Source: Eubacteriales Family XIII. Incertae Sedis bacterium
Lineage (GTDB): Bacteria > Bacillota_A > Clostridia > Peptostreptococcales > Anaerovoracaceae
Reading direction: 5' to 3'
DNA length: 12,842 nucleotides
Assembly (NCBI GenBank): GCA_031278145.1
Contig: JAITLA010000010.1
Location: 1 to 12,842, forward strand
The translations under genes were made by a program, and so were the position numbers. Shown one piece after another: positions 12,424-12,842 of this stretch; the stretch's first letter is position 1; each line of letters starts with the position of its first letter. The notes below the pieces were generated by a model. The model did not search any database. It had not been told where the DNA came from and was given only the letters and a program-made list of their open reading frames with translations.

Positions 12424-12537
12424 ACACATGGGGACGGTTCATTTGTGTAATACATACAATGTTGGAATTGTGCGATTTACCGGCACGGGCCACAGTGCCA
12501 AACCTGCCCAATACACAAAAGAACCGTCCCCGTGTGT
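12424..12537. repeat. REP-like inverted repeat pair (GGGGACGGTTC family)
   Basis: The 26-nt arm at 12424-12449, containing GGGGACGGTTCATTTGTGTA, recurs inverted at 12512-12537 with 24 of 26 bases matching. The 62-base centre includes a GGCAC/GTGCC hairpin. This GGGGACGGTTC...TTGTG palindrome is, from memory, a common intergenic repeat of Bacillota often found with REP-associated or IS200-like tyrosine transposases; no transposase is present here. Open frames crossing it are translations of the repeat. The stretch 12282-12423 shows no gene; it has TGGGGTA twice (12340-12346, 12353-12359). Confidence 0.65.
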
Positions 12538-12570
12538 ACTTTGGAGTTGAATTTGAAAGGAGGATGTCCC

Positions 12571-12840
12571 ATGAACAAGCTCGGTCGTCCATTGTGTATG
12601 ATAGTACCCGCGGCGGCGTTGTTTCTCCTGCTGTTTTTCGCCGTATGCCCGCAAGCGGTTTCCGCGGCATCGCCGCCGGAAATCAAGTATTCCCCGCTGT
12701 ATGAAGCCGGGGAGTTGGCGAGTGGCACCTTCCAACCATTTGCTCCGGGCTGTAACCATAAGATGTCGCGCGGCGCGCGGGCTTCAAAAAAACGATTGAG
12801 AACGAACGCGAAATGTCATATAATTAAGAAGACCTTTTAA
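12571..12840 (+). CDS. Short exported protein of unknown function, probably truncated
   Basis: The 89-residue frame starts at an ATG with GAAAGGAGG seven bases upstream. It opens with a convincing signal peptide: Lys/Arg near the start, hydrophobic IVPAAALFLLLFFAV, then QAVSA with cleavage likely near residue 32. The following SPPEIKYSPLYEAGELASGT looks like real mature protein. The last 28 residues (CNHKMSRGARASKKRLRTNA and on) are basic and atypical, and their DNA overlaps a strong outward promoter. I infer that the original gene is broken near 12750 and the frame runs on into non-coding sequence. No family recognised. Confidence 0.5.
   Translation: MNKLGRPLCMIVPAAALFLLLFFAVCPQAVSAASPPEIKYSPLYEAGELASGTFQPFAPGCNHKMSRGARASKKRLRTNAKCHIIKKTF
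12796..12824 (+). promoter_or_regulatory. Strong promoter reading out of the window
   Basis: TTGAGA (12796-12801), a 17-bp spacer and exact TATAAT (12819-12824) point rightwards to a gene beyond the window. It lies inside the 3' end of the short exported ORF, which argues that the ORF's tail is not true coding sequence. Confidence 0.75.
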
Positions 12841-12842
12841 CT

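Noticed and set aside
12190..12455. Short open frames running out of the second tRNA and across the GGGGACGGTTC repeats
   Set aside because: They begin in the tRNA T arm (RSQVRILLSPP-type translations) or translate the palindromic repeat; these are well-known false genes.

Overview
The window looks like a high-GC member of the Bacillota (class Clostridia or close relatives), probably from a draft or metagenomic contig. The evidence is AGGAGG-type ribosome binding sites, sigma-A-like TTGACA/TATAAT promoters, an SLH (S-layer homology) domain, an amidase with a copper-amine-oxidase-type stalk domain, a flagellin, an ABC-F ATPase and a Clostridia-type Rex operator. GC-rich codon third positions separate the real genes from overlapping open frames.

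Layout. 1-653: remains of two older genes, namely the C-terminal SLH repeat of a surface protein (minus) and an unrecognised coding remnant (plus), followed by GC-rich repeats and a perfect bidirectional terminator. 654-1384: a RelB/DinJ-type antitoxin and a PIN-domain (VapC-like) toxin with a frameshift, plus a strong promoter whose spacer holds a palindrome. 1424-1682: a 259-bp non-coding inverted-repeat element. 1734-4519 (minus): an aldo/keto reductase and an ABC-F ATPase overlapping by ATGA. 4610-6273 (minus): a monocistronic flagellin with terminator and promoter. 6311-7900 (minus): an exported cell-wall amidase. From about 7936 the genes run on the plus strand: a P-loop ATPase-like protein with a degenerate Walker A motif, an NhaC-family antiporter with an elaborate control region, and a protein resembling the RNA-binding body and tail of a CCA-adding enzyme without its catalytic head. 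Two near-identical tRNA-Val genes follow (GAC, with an odd C33, and CAC), then a terminator, a REP-like palindrome pair, and a short exported ORF with a strong outward promoter near the window edge.

How it fits together. The window is mostly independent transcription units rather than one pathway. Cell-envelope genes (SLH remnant, amidase, flagellin) sit beside translation-related ones (ABC-F, CCA-enzyme relative, tRNA-Val pair). The densest regulation lies at 9075-9329, upstream of and over the start of the antiporter gene: an exact match to the clostridial Rex (NADH/NAD+ sensor) consensus, a second dyad, a strong promoter, two leader hairpins and a hairpin that contains the start codon. This suggests the antiporter responds to redox or fermentation state and is also controlled after transcription. 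Several genes show decay or loss of expected catalytic residues (toxin frameshift, Tyr-to-His in the reductase, lysine-free P-loop, headless CCA enzyme, tRNA with C33). These could be real divergence or, for single-base cases, assembly errors. I found no CRISPR array, no intact transposase and no complete novel multi-gene defence system.
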